DNA from: JAWPMT01 sp965229785
GTDB taxonomy: Bacteria; Bacteroidota; Bacteroidia; Cytophagales; Cyclobacteriaceae
Direction: 5' to 3'
DNA length: 64,000 nucleotides
NCBI GenBank assembly: GCA_965229785.1
Contig: CBDDJS010000001.1
Span: 4,960,001 to 5,024,000 of the forward strand
Shown here piece after piece: positions 36,793 through 45,857 of this stretch. Position 1 is the stretch's first letter; the number at the start of each line of letters is the position of its first letter. The notes below the pieces were generated by a model, which searched no databases, had not been told where the DNA came from, and was given only the letters and a program-made list of their open reading frames with translations. Both the position numbers and the translations under genes were made by a program.

Positions 36793-38007
36793 TTAATCCT
36801 CAAACGCCTCCGTAAAGATCAAAGGCTTTCCTTCCAGGGTCTTATGCACCGGGCAGCGATCCGCTATTTCAATCAATCGCTTTCGCTGTTCGGGTGTCAA
36901 ATCTCCTTCCAGTTTGATCATCCTTTTGATTTGATCAATTTTTCCACCGGGGCGTTCACTGGCCTCTCCATCTTCCTGATGGACTTTATCATGGGTCAGA
37001 CGAACTTCCACTTCATCCAGGTTGATGCCTTTATAATTAGCATACATTCGCAATGTCATGGTAGTACAGGTACCTAGTGCCGCCAGTAAATAGCCATAGG
37101 GTGAGGGACCAAGGTCTTTGCCGCCTACACTTTGCGGTTCATCTGCGAGCATTTTGTGTGTTCCGGCCATGATCTCCGTAGTGTAGCCATCGTTACCTAA
37201 CCTTGTCCAAACTTCCCCTTCGGGGGCCAGTTCTTCTTCGTGATCAGGCACGATGTATCGAGTCGCCCAATTTGCCGCTACCAGTCCCACATATCGAGCA
37301 TCTTTCTCATCTGACAGCAAGTGGTCAGCACCATCAAGGGTCACAAAACTCTTAGGATGTTCCGCTTTTGTGTAGATCTCCGTCGCATTTTCTAATCCCA
37401 CTATGGTATCTTGTGGTGAGTGCATGATCAATAACGCCTTGCCCAATTGACGGATGGGATCATGAGAATCATTAGCATGTAGATCATCGAGAAACTGCTT
37501 TTTGATATGAAAGGGCCTTCCACCAATATTAACCTCCGCTTGTCCTTTCGCCACGATTTCTTCCTCACCTTTTGCCAACAGGTGCTTGACATGAATCGGA
37601 TTAGAGGGTGCTCCAATCGTAACAATTGCACGGACTTTTTCAAGCTTTCCTCCAAGGTGCAAGACCGCCGCTCCACCCAGAGAGTGTCCGATCAGTATTT
37701 GAGGGGCTTTGTATTCCTTTTCCAAATACGCATAAGCACAGGTTAAATCACTCAGATTCGAAGAGAAATTGGAATCTACAAAATCTCCGCCACTTTGTCC
37801 TAATCCCGTGAAATCAAACCGCAATACGGCAATACCTTCCTGGGTCAACGATCGACTCAAATGGTCAACAGCCAATAAATTTTTGGAGCAGGTAAAGCAA
37901 TGAGCAAAAATGGCGTAGGCTTTGGGATGTCCCAACACAGGGAAATCAAGCCTACCTGATAGTTGATGACCTTCTTCGCTGTTAAAGGTGATTTTTTTGG
38001 ATTTCAT
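36793..38007 (-). CDS. Alpha/beta hydrolase - OsmC fusion protein
   Basis: 404 residues in two parts. Residues about 1-255 are an alpha/beta hydrolase with nucleophile motif GHSLGG (near 107), oxyanion-side FAHCFTCSKN and the late GADHLLS histidine. Residues about 265-404 form an OsmC/Ohr-like domain with Cys in LGTCTTMTLRMYA and Cys in DRCPVHKTLEGK, the peroxidase pair of OsmC proteins. This fusion is known in several bacteria. The OsmC part would reduce organic peroxides or act on thioesters; the hydrolase may supply or process its substrate. Predicted cytoplasmic, single gene. Confidence 0.92.
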   Translation of the reverse strand: MKSKKITFNSEEGHQLSGRLDFPVLGHPKAYAIFAHCFTCSKNLLAVDHLSRSLTQEGIAVLRFDFTGLGQSGGDFVDSNFSSNLSDLTCAYAYLEKEYKAPQILIGHSLGGAAVLHLGGKLEKVRAIVTIGAPSNPIHVKHLLAKGEEEIVAKGQAEVNIGGRPFHIKKQFLDDLHANDSHDPIRQLGKALLIMHSPQDTIVGLENATEIYTKAEHPKSFVTLDGADHLLSDEKDARYVGLVAANWATRYIVPDHEEELAPEGEVWTRLGNDGYTTEIMAGTHKMLADEPQSVGGKDLGPSPYGYLLAALGTCTTMTLRMYANYKGINLDEVEVRLTHDKVHQEDGEASERPGGKIDQIKRMIKLEGDLTPEQRKRLIEIADRCPVHKTLEGKPLIFTEAFED

Positions 38008-38138
38008 TATCTATAAATTTCTACTGATGGTCGATCTATCGGGAAACCATCTTGATTTATTTCCGACTTTACTAGTAAATTGATAAGCTAAACTGAGCTT
38101 ACTCATTTTACAACAAGTTATACGGATCATTACGAAAC

Positions 38139-38768
38139 ATGCGCTACCTCTCTTTGATTGTTTTTGCTCTTTGTCTGCAAACTGCCACTTGCCAAAGTTT
38201 GCACTATGATGCATTGAGGAAAGACAAAGTAATCGGTGGCATGGATATTACCATCAGCAACAGTGGAGATGATCGCACTTACTATGTAACCAGCAACATG
38301 GAGTTTCGGGTATTGGTCACCCTGAGGGTAGAATTTACCAATGAAGAAATCTTCCATGACGGGGTATTGATTTCCGGATCTGTGAATAATAAAATGATAG
38401 GCTTCAAAGAAAATGAGGCTCACATAGAACGGACGGATGACAAATACCATCTGTGGATCAATGGCACTCCTGAGCCCATTCACGATAAAGCCATAGAATA
38501 CACCGTATCTCAAATTTACACGCAGGAACCCGTCGATGGACAAAAAGTATTTTCTCAGTATTATGGGACGTATTTCACTTTCGAAAAAGTCGGGGAACAT
38601 GAATATAAATACACCTCCTCAGAAGGGGACAATTACTATACTTACCTAAATGGGGTCTGTACTGATGTGAAAGTAGAGCGTGATTTTGCTACGATTTACT
38701 TCAAATTGAAACCTGAAAGCCTGGCGGCCGTGAAAAAGAATGCGTCCCAATTTCAGAACAATGATTAG
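38139..38768 (+). CDS. Exported protein, DUF6134-like
   Basis: 209 residues with a signal peptide ending ATCQS (about residue 19). The remainder is beta-rich: HYDALRKDKVIGGMDI, TYYVTSNMEFRVLVTLRVEF, SEGDNYYTYLNGVCTDVKVE. The pattern matches Bacteroidota exported proteins listed as DUF6134, thought to fold as an all-beta clamp; I give this as likely only. The last 8 bases overlap the start of the next gene, so the two are probably co-expressed. Role unknown. Confidence 0.7.
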   Translation: MRYLSLIVFALCLQTATCQSLHYDALRKDKVIGGMDITISNSGDDRTYYVTSNMEFRVLVTLRVEFTNEEIFHDGVLISGSVNNKMIGFKENEAHIERTDDKYHLWINGTPEPIHDKAIEYTVSQIYTQEPVDGQKVFSQYYGTYFTFEKVGEHEYKYTSSEGDNYYTYLNGVCTDVKVERDFATIYFKLKPESLAAVKKNASQFQNND

Positions 38769-39777
38769 TACCCTGAAAAAACTTGCCCTTCCAGTAGTCC
38801 TTTTAATAAGCTTTGTCTTTCTACTTTTCTTAATCAATCAGGTATCTGGCATCTACCTGATGGCTTCTGAATTGAATCCCGTATTTGGAAAAGTAGTTCT
38901 GGTCCTTTTATCAGCTATTAGCATTGTCCTGATTGCAAGTCCCTTTGTGGTCCTGTTCAAGCTCCCAAAACCGATGAAACGACCGGAAAATGAAAAGGAA
39001 CTCATCGTTTACAAAAAACAACTGCTTAAAAGACTTCAAAAGAACAAATTCCTTCTTGAAAAGGAAGAGGTACCTAAAGCAATAGATGATTTACCACAAG
39101 CGATCGAGCTACTTGATGAAGAAGCGAATCGATTGATTAAAAGCACTTCAAAAACCATATTTCTAGCCACCGCTATTTCTCAAAACGGAAAACTGGACGC
39201 ACTCACTGTTTTCCTGAGTCAGATGCGACTGGTTTGGAAAGTGGCTCACGTGTATTATCAACGTCCTTCAGCAAAGGAGCTGCTTTATTTGTATGGGAAC
39301 GTAGGAACCACTGCTTTTCTGGCTGGACAAATTGAAGATGTCGATCTGGCTGAGCACCTGGAACCCATCGTTACTTCTATTGCTAAAAATGCCAGTGGAA
39401 GAAGCGTTCCCGTTCTGGGACCAACGGCTACAATCGTGCTGGATTCTCTGATGGAGGGTACGACGAACGCTTTCCTTTCACTACGTGTCGGTATTCTTTC
39501 CAAAAAGTACTGTAATCAACTGACGGTATCCACGAAAAGAGAAATCCGATCCAGTACATTGAAAGAGGCTTCTAAAATGCTAAGGAAAATCGCTGTTGAA
39601 TCTTCCGGAACAATCATTAGTACCATCATCAATGCAACCAAGAAAGCGGGCATTGAAACCATCAAGAATAGTTGGGATGGTGTGGTAAAAACCGGTGAAA
39701 AGGTGAAAGATACGGTGGTAGATGTTTCTAAAAAAATGAATCCTTTTCGGAAAAAGGAAGAAGCTGATGTGGAGTAG
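38761..39777 (+). CDS. DUF697-like membrane protein
   Basis: 338 residues from the ATG at 38761; an earlier ATG at 38740 lies further into the previous gene. Two adjacent membrane helices at the start (LALPVVLLISFVFLLFLI, VVLVLLSAISIVLIASPFVVLF) precede a soluble region with a hydrophobic domain (TKTIFLATAISQNGKLDALTVFLSQM, NVGTTAFLAG, VPVLGPTATIVLD). This is reminiscent of the YcjF/DUF697 family that accompanies small GTPases, though no GTPase is next to it. The C terminus is Lys/Glu-rich. Co-transcribed with the DUF6134-like gene. Confidence 0.68.
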   Translation: MISTLKKLALPVVLLISFVFLLFLINQVSGIYLMASELNPVFGKVVLVLLSAISIVLIASPFVVLFKLPKPMKRPENEKELIVYKKQLLKRLQKNKFLLEKEEVPKAIDDLPQAIELLDEEANRLIKSTSKTIFLATAISQNGKLDALTVFLSQMRLVWKVAHVYYQRPSAKELLYLYGNVGTTAFLAGQIEDVDLAEHLEPIVTSIAKNASGRSVPVLGPTATIVLDSLMEGTTNAFLSLRVGILSKKYCNQLTVSTKREIRSSTLKEASKMLRKIAVESSGTIISTIINATKKAGIETIKNSWDGVVKTGEKVKDTVVDVSKKMNPFRKKEEADVE

Positions 39778-39789
39778 TTGAAGTCACTC

Positions 39790-39833
39790 TTCGATAAACT
39801 CAGAGTGACAGTTCGATAAACTCAGAGTGACAG
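39790..39833. repeat. Two exact tandem copies of a 22-base repeat
   Basis: TTCGATAAACTCAGAGTGAC plus AG occurs twice back to back between the DUF697-like stop and ftsY. The motif resembles the GTCAC...GAGT words dispersed between genes in many Bacteroidota; another relative is the hairpin at 51285-51311. Confidence 0.75.
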
Positions 39834-39854
39834 TAGAAACTCAACGACAATTCT

Positions 39855-40808
39855 TTATTGCTTAAAGAAAGAGTCGACGAACTCCATTTTATTGAAGACT
39901 TGCAGGTCATTCACTTGCTCCCCCACACCAATGTATTTAACGGGGATTTTGAACTGATCGGAGATACCAATCACCACGCCACCTTTTGCCGTACCATCTA
40001 ATTTGGTGATTGCAAGGGCAGAGACATCCGTGGCTTTGGTGAATTCTTTTGCTTGAATAAAGGCGTTTTGACCCGTACTTCCATCCAACACCAACAGCAC
40101 ATCGTTGGGTGGTTCATTCGTAACTTTCTCTACTACCTTTTTGATCTTTGTCAGCTCATTCATCAGGTTAACCTTGGTATGCAGTCGACCTGCGGTATCA
40201 ATGATGATCACATCGGCCTTATCTTCCACTCCCTGTTTGACCGTTTCATAAGCTACTGAGGCCGGATCGGTATTCATGCCTTTGGACACCACTTTCACAC
40301 CTACTCTTTCTCCCCACATGATCAATTGATCTACCGCTGCAGCCCGGAAGGTATCTGCGGCACCAAGCACCACCGTTTTACCCATGGCTTTCATTTGAGC
40401 TGCCAGTTTTCCTATAGTTGTCGTCTTGCCCACACCATTCACGCCCACAACCATAATGACGTAGGGCCCCTGTACTTTGGGTAGGTCAAAATCCTTTAGG
40501 TCTTCAGTATTGTTCTCAGCAAGTAAAGCCGCGATTTCTTCTCTGAGTATCCTGTTTAATTCGCCCGTATTCAGATACTTATCCTTAGCTACTCGCGCCT
40601 CTATCCTGTCGATGATTTTCACCGTTGTATCAACACCTACATCAGAAGTGATGAGAATTTCCTCCAGTTCATCCAGGACTTCATCGTCTACCCGGGATTT
40701 ACCCACAACCGCTTTACTGAGTTTGGTGAGAAAAGAACTCTTGGACTTTTCAAGTCCTTTATCCAGAGAGGCTTTCTTTTCTTTCGAAAACATTCCTAAG
40801 AAGCTCAT
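39855..40808 (-). CDS. ftsY: Signal recognition particle receptor FtsY
   Basis: 317 residues, the compact FtsY form without the long acidic A domain. An N domain (about 20-95) precedes the G domain, which has GVNGVGKTTTIGKLA (G1), DTFRAAAVDQL, DTAGRLHTKVNLM (G3), TKLDGTAKGG (G4) and VGEQVNDLQVF. It receives ribosome-SRP complexes at the membrane for co-translational insertion. A -7 element TAATTTTG lies 30 bases upstream, so it is transcribed on its own. In many Bacteroidota it directly follows rpmB, rpmG and a DUF4295 gene; here a long surface-protein gene separates them. Confidence 0.96.
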   Translation of the reverse strand: MSFLGMFSKEKKASLDKGLEKSKSSFLTKLSKAVVGKSRVDDEVLDELEEILITSDVGVDTTVKIIDRIEARVAKDKYLNTGELNRILREEIAALLAENNTEDLKDFDLPKVQGPYVIMVVGVNGVGKTTTIGKLAAQMKAMGKTVVLGAADTFRAAAVDQLIMWGERVGVKVVSKGMNTDPASVAYETVKQGVEDKADVIIIDTAGRLHTKVNLMNELTKIKKVVEKVTNEPPNDVLLVLDGSTGQNAFIQAKEFTKATDVSALAITKLDGTAKGGVVIGISDQFKIPVKYIGVGEQVNDLQVFNKMEFVDSFFKQ

Positions 40809-40837
40809 AGCAATTGGGAGGTTGTTAGAATCGCTGG

Positions 40838-40845
40838 CAAAATTA
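40838..40845 (-). promoter_or_regulatory. -7 element of ftsY
   Basis: Reads TAATTTTG then C on the minus strand, the TAnnTTTG form, about 30 bases before the ftsY ATG. Confidence 0.55.
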
Positions 40846-40942
40846 CCTAATTTTTAGACTAACGTTTATGACGTGATGAAGGGTTCAGGTTCGATCAGTT
40901 TTGGTGCTGATTTTGAAAGAACAATTGAATATTTCAAACAAA

Positions 40943-40967
40943 AAAAGGGGACCAATGGTCCCCTTTT
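40943..40967 (-). terminator. Terminator of the T9SS surface protein gene
   Basis: Perfect eleven-pair stem AAAAGGGGACC / GGTCCCCTTTT with a three-base loop, followed by T-runs on the minus strand. It lies 22 bases past the stop codon of the large surface protein gene. Confidence 0.9.
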
Positions 40968-40988
40968 CATCTTAATAAAAATCAGGTT

Positions 40989-43900
40989 CTAGTTTTTCTT
41001 GATTTTGATCGTACGGCTTTCGTCACCGTTAACTACTCGCAAGAAGTACATGCCAGGTGCCAGATGACTGACGTTCAGCTCAGCTTCTTTGGTAGAATTG
41101 ATCAGTATTCTTCCCGAAACATCCAATAGACGAACAGCGGCCGCCTCAGGCAAATTCTGGATCTGCAGCAAGTCCTGAACCGGGTTAGGATAGACCACCA
41201 CGTCTTCTAATTCAAAACCATCCACTTCTTCCTCGAAAGGATTAGCAATTCCCGCAACGTCGTTGCTTCCATTGTGAATGATCGTTGTACCAGCCGTGTT
41301 ACAACCTGAAATCACAACATCGTCGATGTAGACATAGTCACTATTGGTAGAGGCATCACAACGGAATCTCACACGGGTATTTGCCGTGAAAGGACCCGGA
41401 ATTGTCACCGACTCAGTATAGAAAGTATTATTTGAGAAATCTGTTCCTGAAACCCAGGTCTCAACGGTGGTATAACTTGACCCACCATTGGTAGAGATCT
41501 GCAACCAAAAATCCTCATTGTTCTCCATACTACGTGGATAGTATCCAAAATCTATGGTCAGGTCATCAAATGTAGAAAGGTCAATGTTATCGGTTGTCAT
41601 GGTAGAAGTCGAAGTATTATCTCTCAAACGAACACAATAGGAACCCGTTGAGGCATAAGCCGCATCATTTATACTTCTTCGGGCATCAGATCCGCCATCA
41701 TTCCAAATACCCCAATTACTTTCAAATCCTTCGGAATTAACAGTCGCCGTTGTACATCCACCTGAGTCAGCAGTGGTCACATTGATAGTAGTAATTCCCG
41801 AAAGGTTTCCTGCTGCATCAGTAGCCTGTACTCCTGCAGTGTAAGTAGTACTGGCAACCAGTCCTGTAATGGAAGCAGATGTTCCAGCAACGTTTCCAAT
41901 ATTTGACCCATTGATAAAGACATTGTATCCAGTAACCCCTACATTATCTGTCGAAGCATTCCAGCTGAGATCAAATGATGTTTGTGCAATATTAGAAGCT
42001 GCTACACCAGTCGGGTCTGTGGGCGCCTGTGTGTCACCAGTAGATCCACCAGCGGAAATCCCAAGATCATCAATGGCAATGTCACTTGACCAACCGTTTC
42101 CGGTCGTTCCCGTAATTCTCAATTTTACTGTACCACCAACATAACTTGCCAGGTCAATGTTTGCACTGCCCCATGCATTGCCCTGGTCACCGGAAAGTGT
42201 CCAAAGTGTGGAATAGTTGGTATCATCGGTAGTGGCAGAAACCGTCAAAGATCCAACTGCAGTACCAAACATATGATATTGGAAAGTAAAGCTAGCTGAA
42301 GATTCCCCTGAAAGGTCAAAACAAGGGCTTTCTAAAATGGCTGTGGCATTGTTCCCAATCTGACCCGCAGAGCCGTTAGTTGAAGCCTCCAGGAACAGGT
42401 AGAATGATCCTTCAGCAGCAGATGTAGGGCCCGTTCCACTCGAAGGTGTACTTCCGGAAGTTCGGAACCAGTTGCCATCATCGCCACCAAGCTGTGTCCA
42501 GCCATCGCCACTTTCAAACCCTTCTCCATACGGATAAGCAGCTACGGTAGATGTACAAGTGATCGCTCCAGGAGCCGAGGTGGTAACACTTCCAGTCAAC
42601 TGACCAGATACATTTCCGGCAGCGTCCGTTGCCTCAACCGCTACGTTGTAGGAAGTAGAAGCAGATAGTCCGGAGAAGCTGTAGCTAGTGGAAGAAGTGG
42701 TACCATTCAAAGAACCGTTCAGATATACATTATATCCGGTCACTCCGATGTTATCGGTAGAAGCGGTCCAGCTAATGTCAAATCCGGTTTCAGTGACATT
42801 AGAAGAAGCAAGGTTGGTAGGATTGGTAGGTGCTTCAGTATCAGGTGCAGCGCCACTGAAAGGAAATCCTGTATAAGAACCACGGCCATGTGTAATCACC
42901 ATTACCTGACCATCGCTGGCTCTGTATTGCAACATGTCGCATCGTACGTTAGCCAATCCCGAATTTGTTGCCCCCCAATCAGGAGAAGAAGCATTAAAGT
43001 CGTCAGAAGACCAAACACCTACCTCAGTAGCTAGAAGTACTTCATTGGTATTGTTAGGGTTGTAAATACCCCAACGAACAGGAATATCGGGAAGGTTACC
43101 TTCTTTGTTGGTCCACGTAGATCCGCCATTAGTGGTTTCCCATACGGAAGTCAATCCATAATTGGCATAAGTGATCAGAATCTGGTTTTCACTCGTTCCC
43201 AAATCGATGCTTGAGATATATCCGTTGCCAGGAATAGCCGACGTACTGATTTGTGTGACCGTTGGAGAATTGGTATTCGCATTATCTATACGATAAACGG
43301 CTGATCCACCTGCTCCTCGGTTAGTACCTGTTGCCATGAATACTCGATTCGCTGTGTAAGGTGAAGCTTTGAAAGCAGAAGCGGTTCTTCCGCCAAGGCT
43401 TACTGAGTTCAAAAAGGCTCCAATACCAGCAGCACTACCTGTTAGGTTATCCAGATAAATGTACTGATCCGCATTTGCAGCAGAATAAAGCACTTTGGCA
43501 TTGTCATCATACTCCGTAGGGTTAATAAATCGTCCATAGGTCTGATTTGACAGAATGGTCGAGAACGAGCCACCATTGTTCGTGGAACGATAGAAACTGT
43601 TGTATACGTAAGCTGTAAACTGCACATTACCGTCTAACTGATCAATATGACAGAATGCACCGTCTCCACCAGTCACTTCAGTGGTAGAATTGATCCCTGC
43701 GGTGCTGTATCTATGGGAGCCGTTATCCTGGGCGCCTGCCAGCATGATGTTACTTCCGGATTCACTTCTTTGATCCCCTCCGTAGAACTGAGTTACGTTA
43801 TAACCATTGTTTCTTGCGACGAAACTCGGGTTAGAAGCGCTTCCGACATTAGAAGAATAGAAAACACCACCGTCATTACCGAAGATTGCTGCATCTGTAT

Positions 43901-45185
43901 CAGTGGGGCTCCAAATCATAGCGTGCTGATCTGCATGTACATAAGTATCACAGGCACCAGTCCAGTAAGAAACCAGTCCCCAACTACTACCTCCATTCGT
44001 GGTTTTGTAGATATCAATACCACCCACCAAAGCAATGTTTGGGTTCGTGGGACTAACAGACATGATCAGGTCATACCATGCCTGGCCGCGCGCAAAATCA
44101 TTGGAGCCGGACAGTGTACAACTTTGCTCTGTGTACTGGGGAACGGTGATCGCTGACCAGCTGCTACCGCCATTGGTAGTACGATACATCCAGGCAATGG
44201 CCGTATTGTTTGAAGCAACAGCATATACCGTGTTTGGATCAGAGGGCGCAATGGCAAGCTCGATTCTTTCCGCACCAGAAGCCGGAGTAACCGTAGACCA
44301 GTTCACCCCATCATTGGTTGATTTTCTAACGACACCCGTAGTGAAGATGCCTTCAGAAGCCCACACATCACCATTAGACGCAACTTCAATATCAGCATAT
44401 CGACCAGTGAAAAGTTGAGTCCAGCTGGTACCATCGTTAGTTGAACGGAATAATCCTTCTCTGGTCGCAGCTATGACGGACCCGGAAGGTGTAACCACTA
44501 CTTTTTGTACGTAATGGAAGTCACTACCGGTTGTGCTTGAAAGCTGAGTCCAGCTTGTACCACCATTGGTCGATTTCCAGATGCCTGCACCGCGGATCGC
44601 ATCAGCATTTCCAAAACCTTCACCCGTCCCTACATAAAAGGTATTGGTGTTGGTTGGGTCATAAGCAATCGTAGTGATGGCGATGTTCGCCCAGAAATCA
44701 TCTACATTTTGCCATACAGTAGTAGAGGAAGTAACATCGTCGTTGAACCATAGTCCACCACCAACGCCACCAGCCCATACTTTTCGGCTGGTACCATCAT
44801 TCGGATCAAACATGATCGCCCGGGTACGCCCACCGACATTGTCCGGACCTCTTTCTGTCCAGGATACTCCGGGAATGGCTTTTGCCTGAAGATCTTTTCT
44901 TACTTGACCAAATGCCTGAAGTGCTCTTTCTGTAGGCACTTCACTGGTGTTGGGATCCATGGTCATGTCAATATTTTGCAAGACAGCAAGATCCGGTCGG
45001 TCGTACTTAGGTAGTGAATTGATCTCCTCTACAGTTGATCCCTGGTATTTGGCTTTCTGCTCCTCGAGCGTTAAACCTCTGTCTCCTTGATACGGATTCA
45101 GGAACCACACGGAAAAGGCTAGGATTGCGAGCAACGCAAAAGACATACGTCTCCGCACATTTCGCGGGAAGTTAAAATGTTCCAT
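40989..45185 (-). CDS. Large T9SS-exported surface protein with BNR-like, FN3 and MAM-like domains
   Basis: 1398 residues from the ATG at 45185, which begins the export signal (MEHFNFPRNVRRRMSFALLA...). Rough layout: about 95-775 sialidase/VPS10-type propeller with repeated STNGGTSWTQL, RTTNGGSSWSAI and ETTNGGSTWTNKE blades; 780-870 fibronectin type III (DTEAPTNPTNLASS); 875-1043 MAM-like (GEGFESGDGWTQLGGDDGNW, ILESPCFDL); 1050-1140 second fibronectin III; 1145-1305 a lectin-like sandwich; 1320-1398 type A sorting domain (VVVYPNPVQDLLQ ... ESRTIKIKKN). The WTERGPDNVGGRTRAIMFDP entry motif is common in Bacteroidota surface propellers. Role: likely adhesion or polymer binding; no enzyme is proven. 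It sits where DUF4295 and ftsY are normally adjacent. Confidence 0.9.
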   Translation of the reverse strand: MEHFNFPRNVRRRMSFALLAILAFSVWFLNPYQGDRGLTLEEQKAKYQGSTVEEINSLPKYDRPDLAVLQNIDMTMDPNTSEVPTERALQAFGQVRKDLQAKAIPGVSWTERGPDNVGGRTRAIMFDPNDGTSRKVWAGGVGGGLWFNDDVTSSTTVWQNVDDFWANIAITTIAYDPTNTNTFYVGTGEGFGNADAIRGAGIWKSTNGGTSWTQLSSTTGSDFHYVQKVVVTPSGSVIAATREGLFRSTNDGTSWTQLFTGRYADIEVASNGDVWASEGIFTTGVVRKSTNDGVNWSTVTPASGAERIELAIAPSDPNTVYAVASNNTAIAWMYRTTNGGSSWSAITVPQYTEQSCTLSGSNDFARGQAWYDLIMSVSPTNPNIALVGGIDIYKTTNGGSSWGLVSYWTGACDTYVHADQHAMIWSPTDTDAAIFGNDGGVFYSSNVGSASNPSFVARNNGYNVTQFYGGDQRSESGSNIMLAGAQDNGSHRYSTAGINSTTEVTGGDGAFCHIDQLDGNVQFTAYVYNSFYRSTNNGGSFSTILSNQTYGRFINPTEYDDNAKVLYSAANADQYIYLDNLTGSAAGIGAFLNSVSLGGRTASAFKASPYTANRVFMATGTNRGAGGSAVYRIDNANTNSPTVTQISTSAIPGNGYISSIDLGTSENQILITYANYGLTSVWETTNGGSTWTNKEGNLPDIPVRWGIYNPNNTNEVLLATEVGVWSSDDFNASSPDWGATNSGLANVRCDMLQYRASDGQVMVITHGRGSYTGFPFSGAAPDTEAPTNPTNLASSNVTETGFDISWTASTDNIGVTGYNVYLNGSLNGTTSSTSYSFSGLSASTSYNVAVEATDAAGNVSGQLTGSVTTSAPGAITCTSTVAAYPYGEGFESGDGWTQLGGDDGNWFRTSGSTPSSGTGPTSAAEGSFYLFLEASTNGSAGQIGNNATAILESPCFDLSGESSASFTFQYHMFGTAVGSLTVSATTDDTNYSTLWTLSGDQGNAWGSANIDLASYVGGTVKLRITGTTGNGWSSDIAIDDLGISAGGSTGDTQAPTDPTGVAASNIAQTSFDLSWNASTDNVGVTGYNVFINGSNIGNVAGTSASITGLVASTTYTAGVQATDAAGNLSGITTINVTTADSGGCTTATVNSEGFESNWGIWNDGGSDARRSINDAAYASTGSYCVRLRDNTSTSTMTTDNIDLSTFDDLTIDFGYYPRSMENNEDFWLQISTNGGSSYTTVETWVSGTDFSNNTFYTESVTIPGPFTANTRVRFRCDASTNSDYVYIDDVVISGCNTAGTTIIHNGSNDVAGIANPFEEEVDGFELEDVVVYPNPVQDLLQIQNLPEAAAVRLLDVSGRILINSTKEAELNVSHLAPGMYFLRVVNGDESRTIKIKKN

Positions 45186-45404
45186 GTTATAAAAAAGGTT
45201 GAATTTGAGTAACCCCAATACTATGGAAAACTTCCGTTCAAGAAAAAAAAATTGAAGAATTTCCCATTATATAACACACAACTAAATCAAGTTGAAATTT
45301 AGTTGTGTTAGCTACTTTGTCGAATTTAACACGGCAATTTCCGTTAAATAGGATAGCTAATTTTAGAAAACCAGGCTTTATTGAAATTTTGTTGGGCACA
45401 AAAA

Positions 45405-45428
45405 AAGTCACACATTTCTGCGTGACTT
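45405..45428 (-). terminator. Terminator of the rpmG-DUF4295 unit
   Basis: On the minus strand AAGTCAC / GTGACTT, partly extended by CA/TG pairs, followed by seven T. About 26 bases past the DUF4295 stop. Confidence 0.8.
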
Positions 45429-45453
45429 CTGAACTTTTTTGGCTTGGCGTTGG

Positions 45454-45609
45454 TTATTTGCGGCTCAATACCTCTTTTACCTCACCCTCTGTTACCATTT
45501 CTTCTTTAAAAGTGTAAGCGCCAGTTTTCTCTGAACGGATAGCTCTGATCACTTTGGCATACTTAACACCATCTTTACTTTTAAGCGTTGCAACTACTTT
45601 CTTTGCCAT
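45454..45609 (-). CDS. DUF4295 small basic protein
   Basis: 51 residues: MAKKVVATLKSKDGVKYAKV, then IRAIRSEKTGAYTFKEEMV and EGEVKEVLSRK. It is short, strongly basic and predicted soluble. This is the DUF4295 family, found almost only in Bacteroidota and regularly encoded right after rpmG, which points to a ribosome-linked job; the exact function is not known. The ATG is three bases past the rpmG stop codon, so the two are translated together. Confidence 0.9.
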   Translation of the reverse strand: MAKKVVATLKSKDGVKYAKVIRAIRSEKTGAYTFKEEMVTEGEVKEVLSRK

Positions 45610-45612
45610 GAC

Positions 45613-45795
45613 TTATTTAATTTCTTTGTGAACAGTGTACTTCCTAAGGATAGGATTATATTTCTTCAACTCCAGTCTCTCAGGAGTGTTTTTTCTATTC
45701 TTCGTAGAGATGTATCGGGAAGTTCCAGGCATTCCTGAATCCTTGTGTTCCGTACACTCTAGAATTACCTGAACTCTATTTCCTTTCTTCGCCAT
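45613..45795 (-). CDS. rpmG: 50S ribosomal protein L33
   Basis: 60 residues, matching L33: MAKKGNRVQVILECTEHKDS, then RYISTKNRKNTPERLELKKYNP and RKYTVHKEIK. Only one cysteine is present, so it is the zinc-free (C-minus) form. It begins its own transcription unit behind a good promoter at 45826-45854 and is followed by the DUF4295 gene. It is separated from rpmB by an aminopeptidase gene and a 650-base spacer. Confidence 0.97.
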   Translation of the reverse strand: MAKKGNRVQVILECTEHKDSGMPGTSRYISTKNRKNTPERLELKKYNPILRKYTVHKEIK

Positions 45796-45825
45796 TTTTT
45801 TCTACTTGAAATTTTTGGGAAGGCA

Positions 45826-45854
45826 AAATTAGAGAAACTCTTGAAAACACACAA
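45826..45854 (-). promoter_or_regulatory. Promoter of rpmG
   Basis: On the minus strand TTG at 45854-45852, eighteen bases, then TAATTTTG at 45833-45826, followed by C. About 31 bases ahead of the rpmG ATG. Confidence 0.75.
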
Positions 45855-45857
45855 GAA

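Noticed and set aside
43647..44418. Long plus-strand frames of 127-169 codons opposite the T9SS surface gene
   Set aside because: They overlap a protein with clear propeller repeats and have repetitive, low-complexity translations typical of antisense to Ser/Thr/Gly-rich coding sequence.
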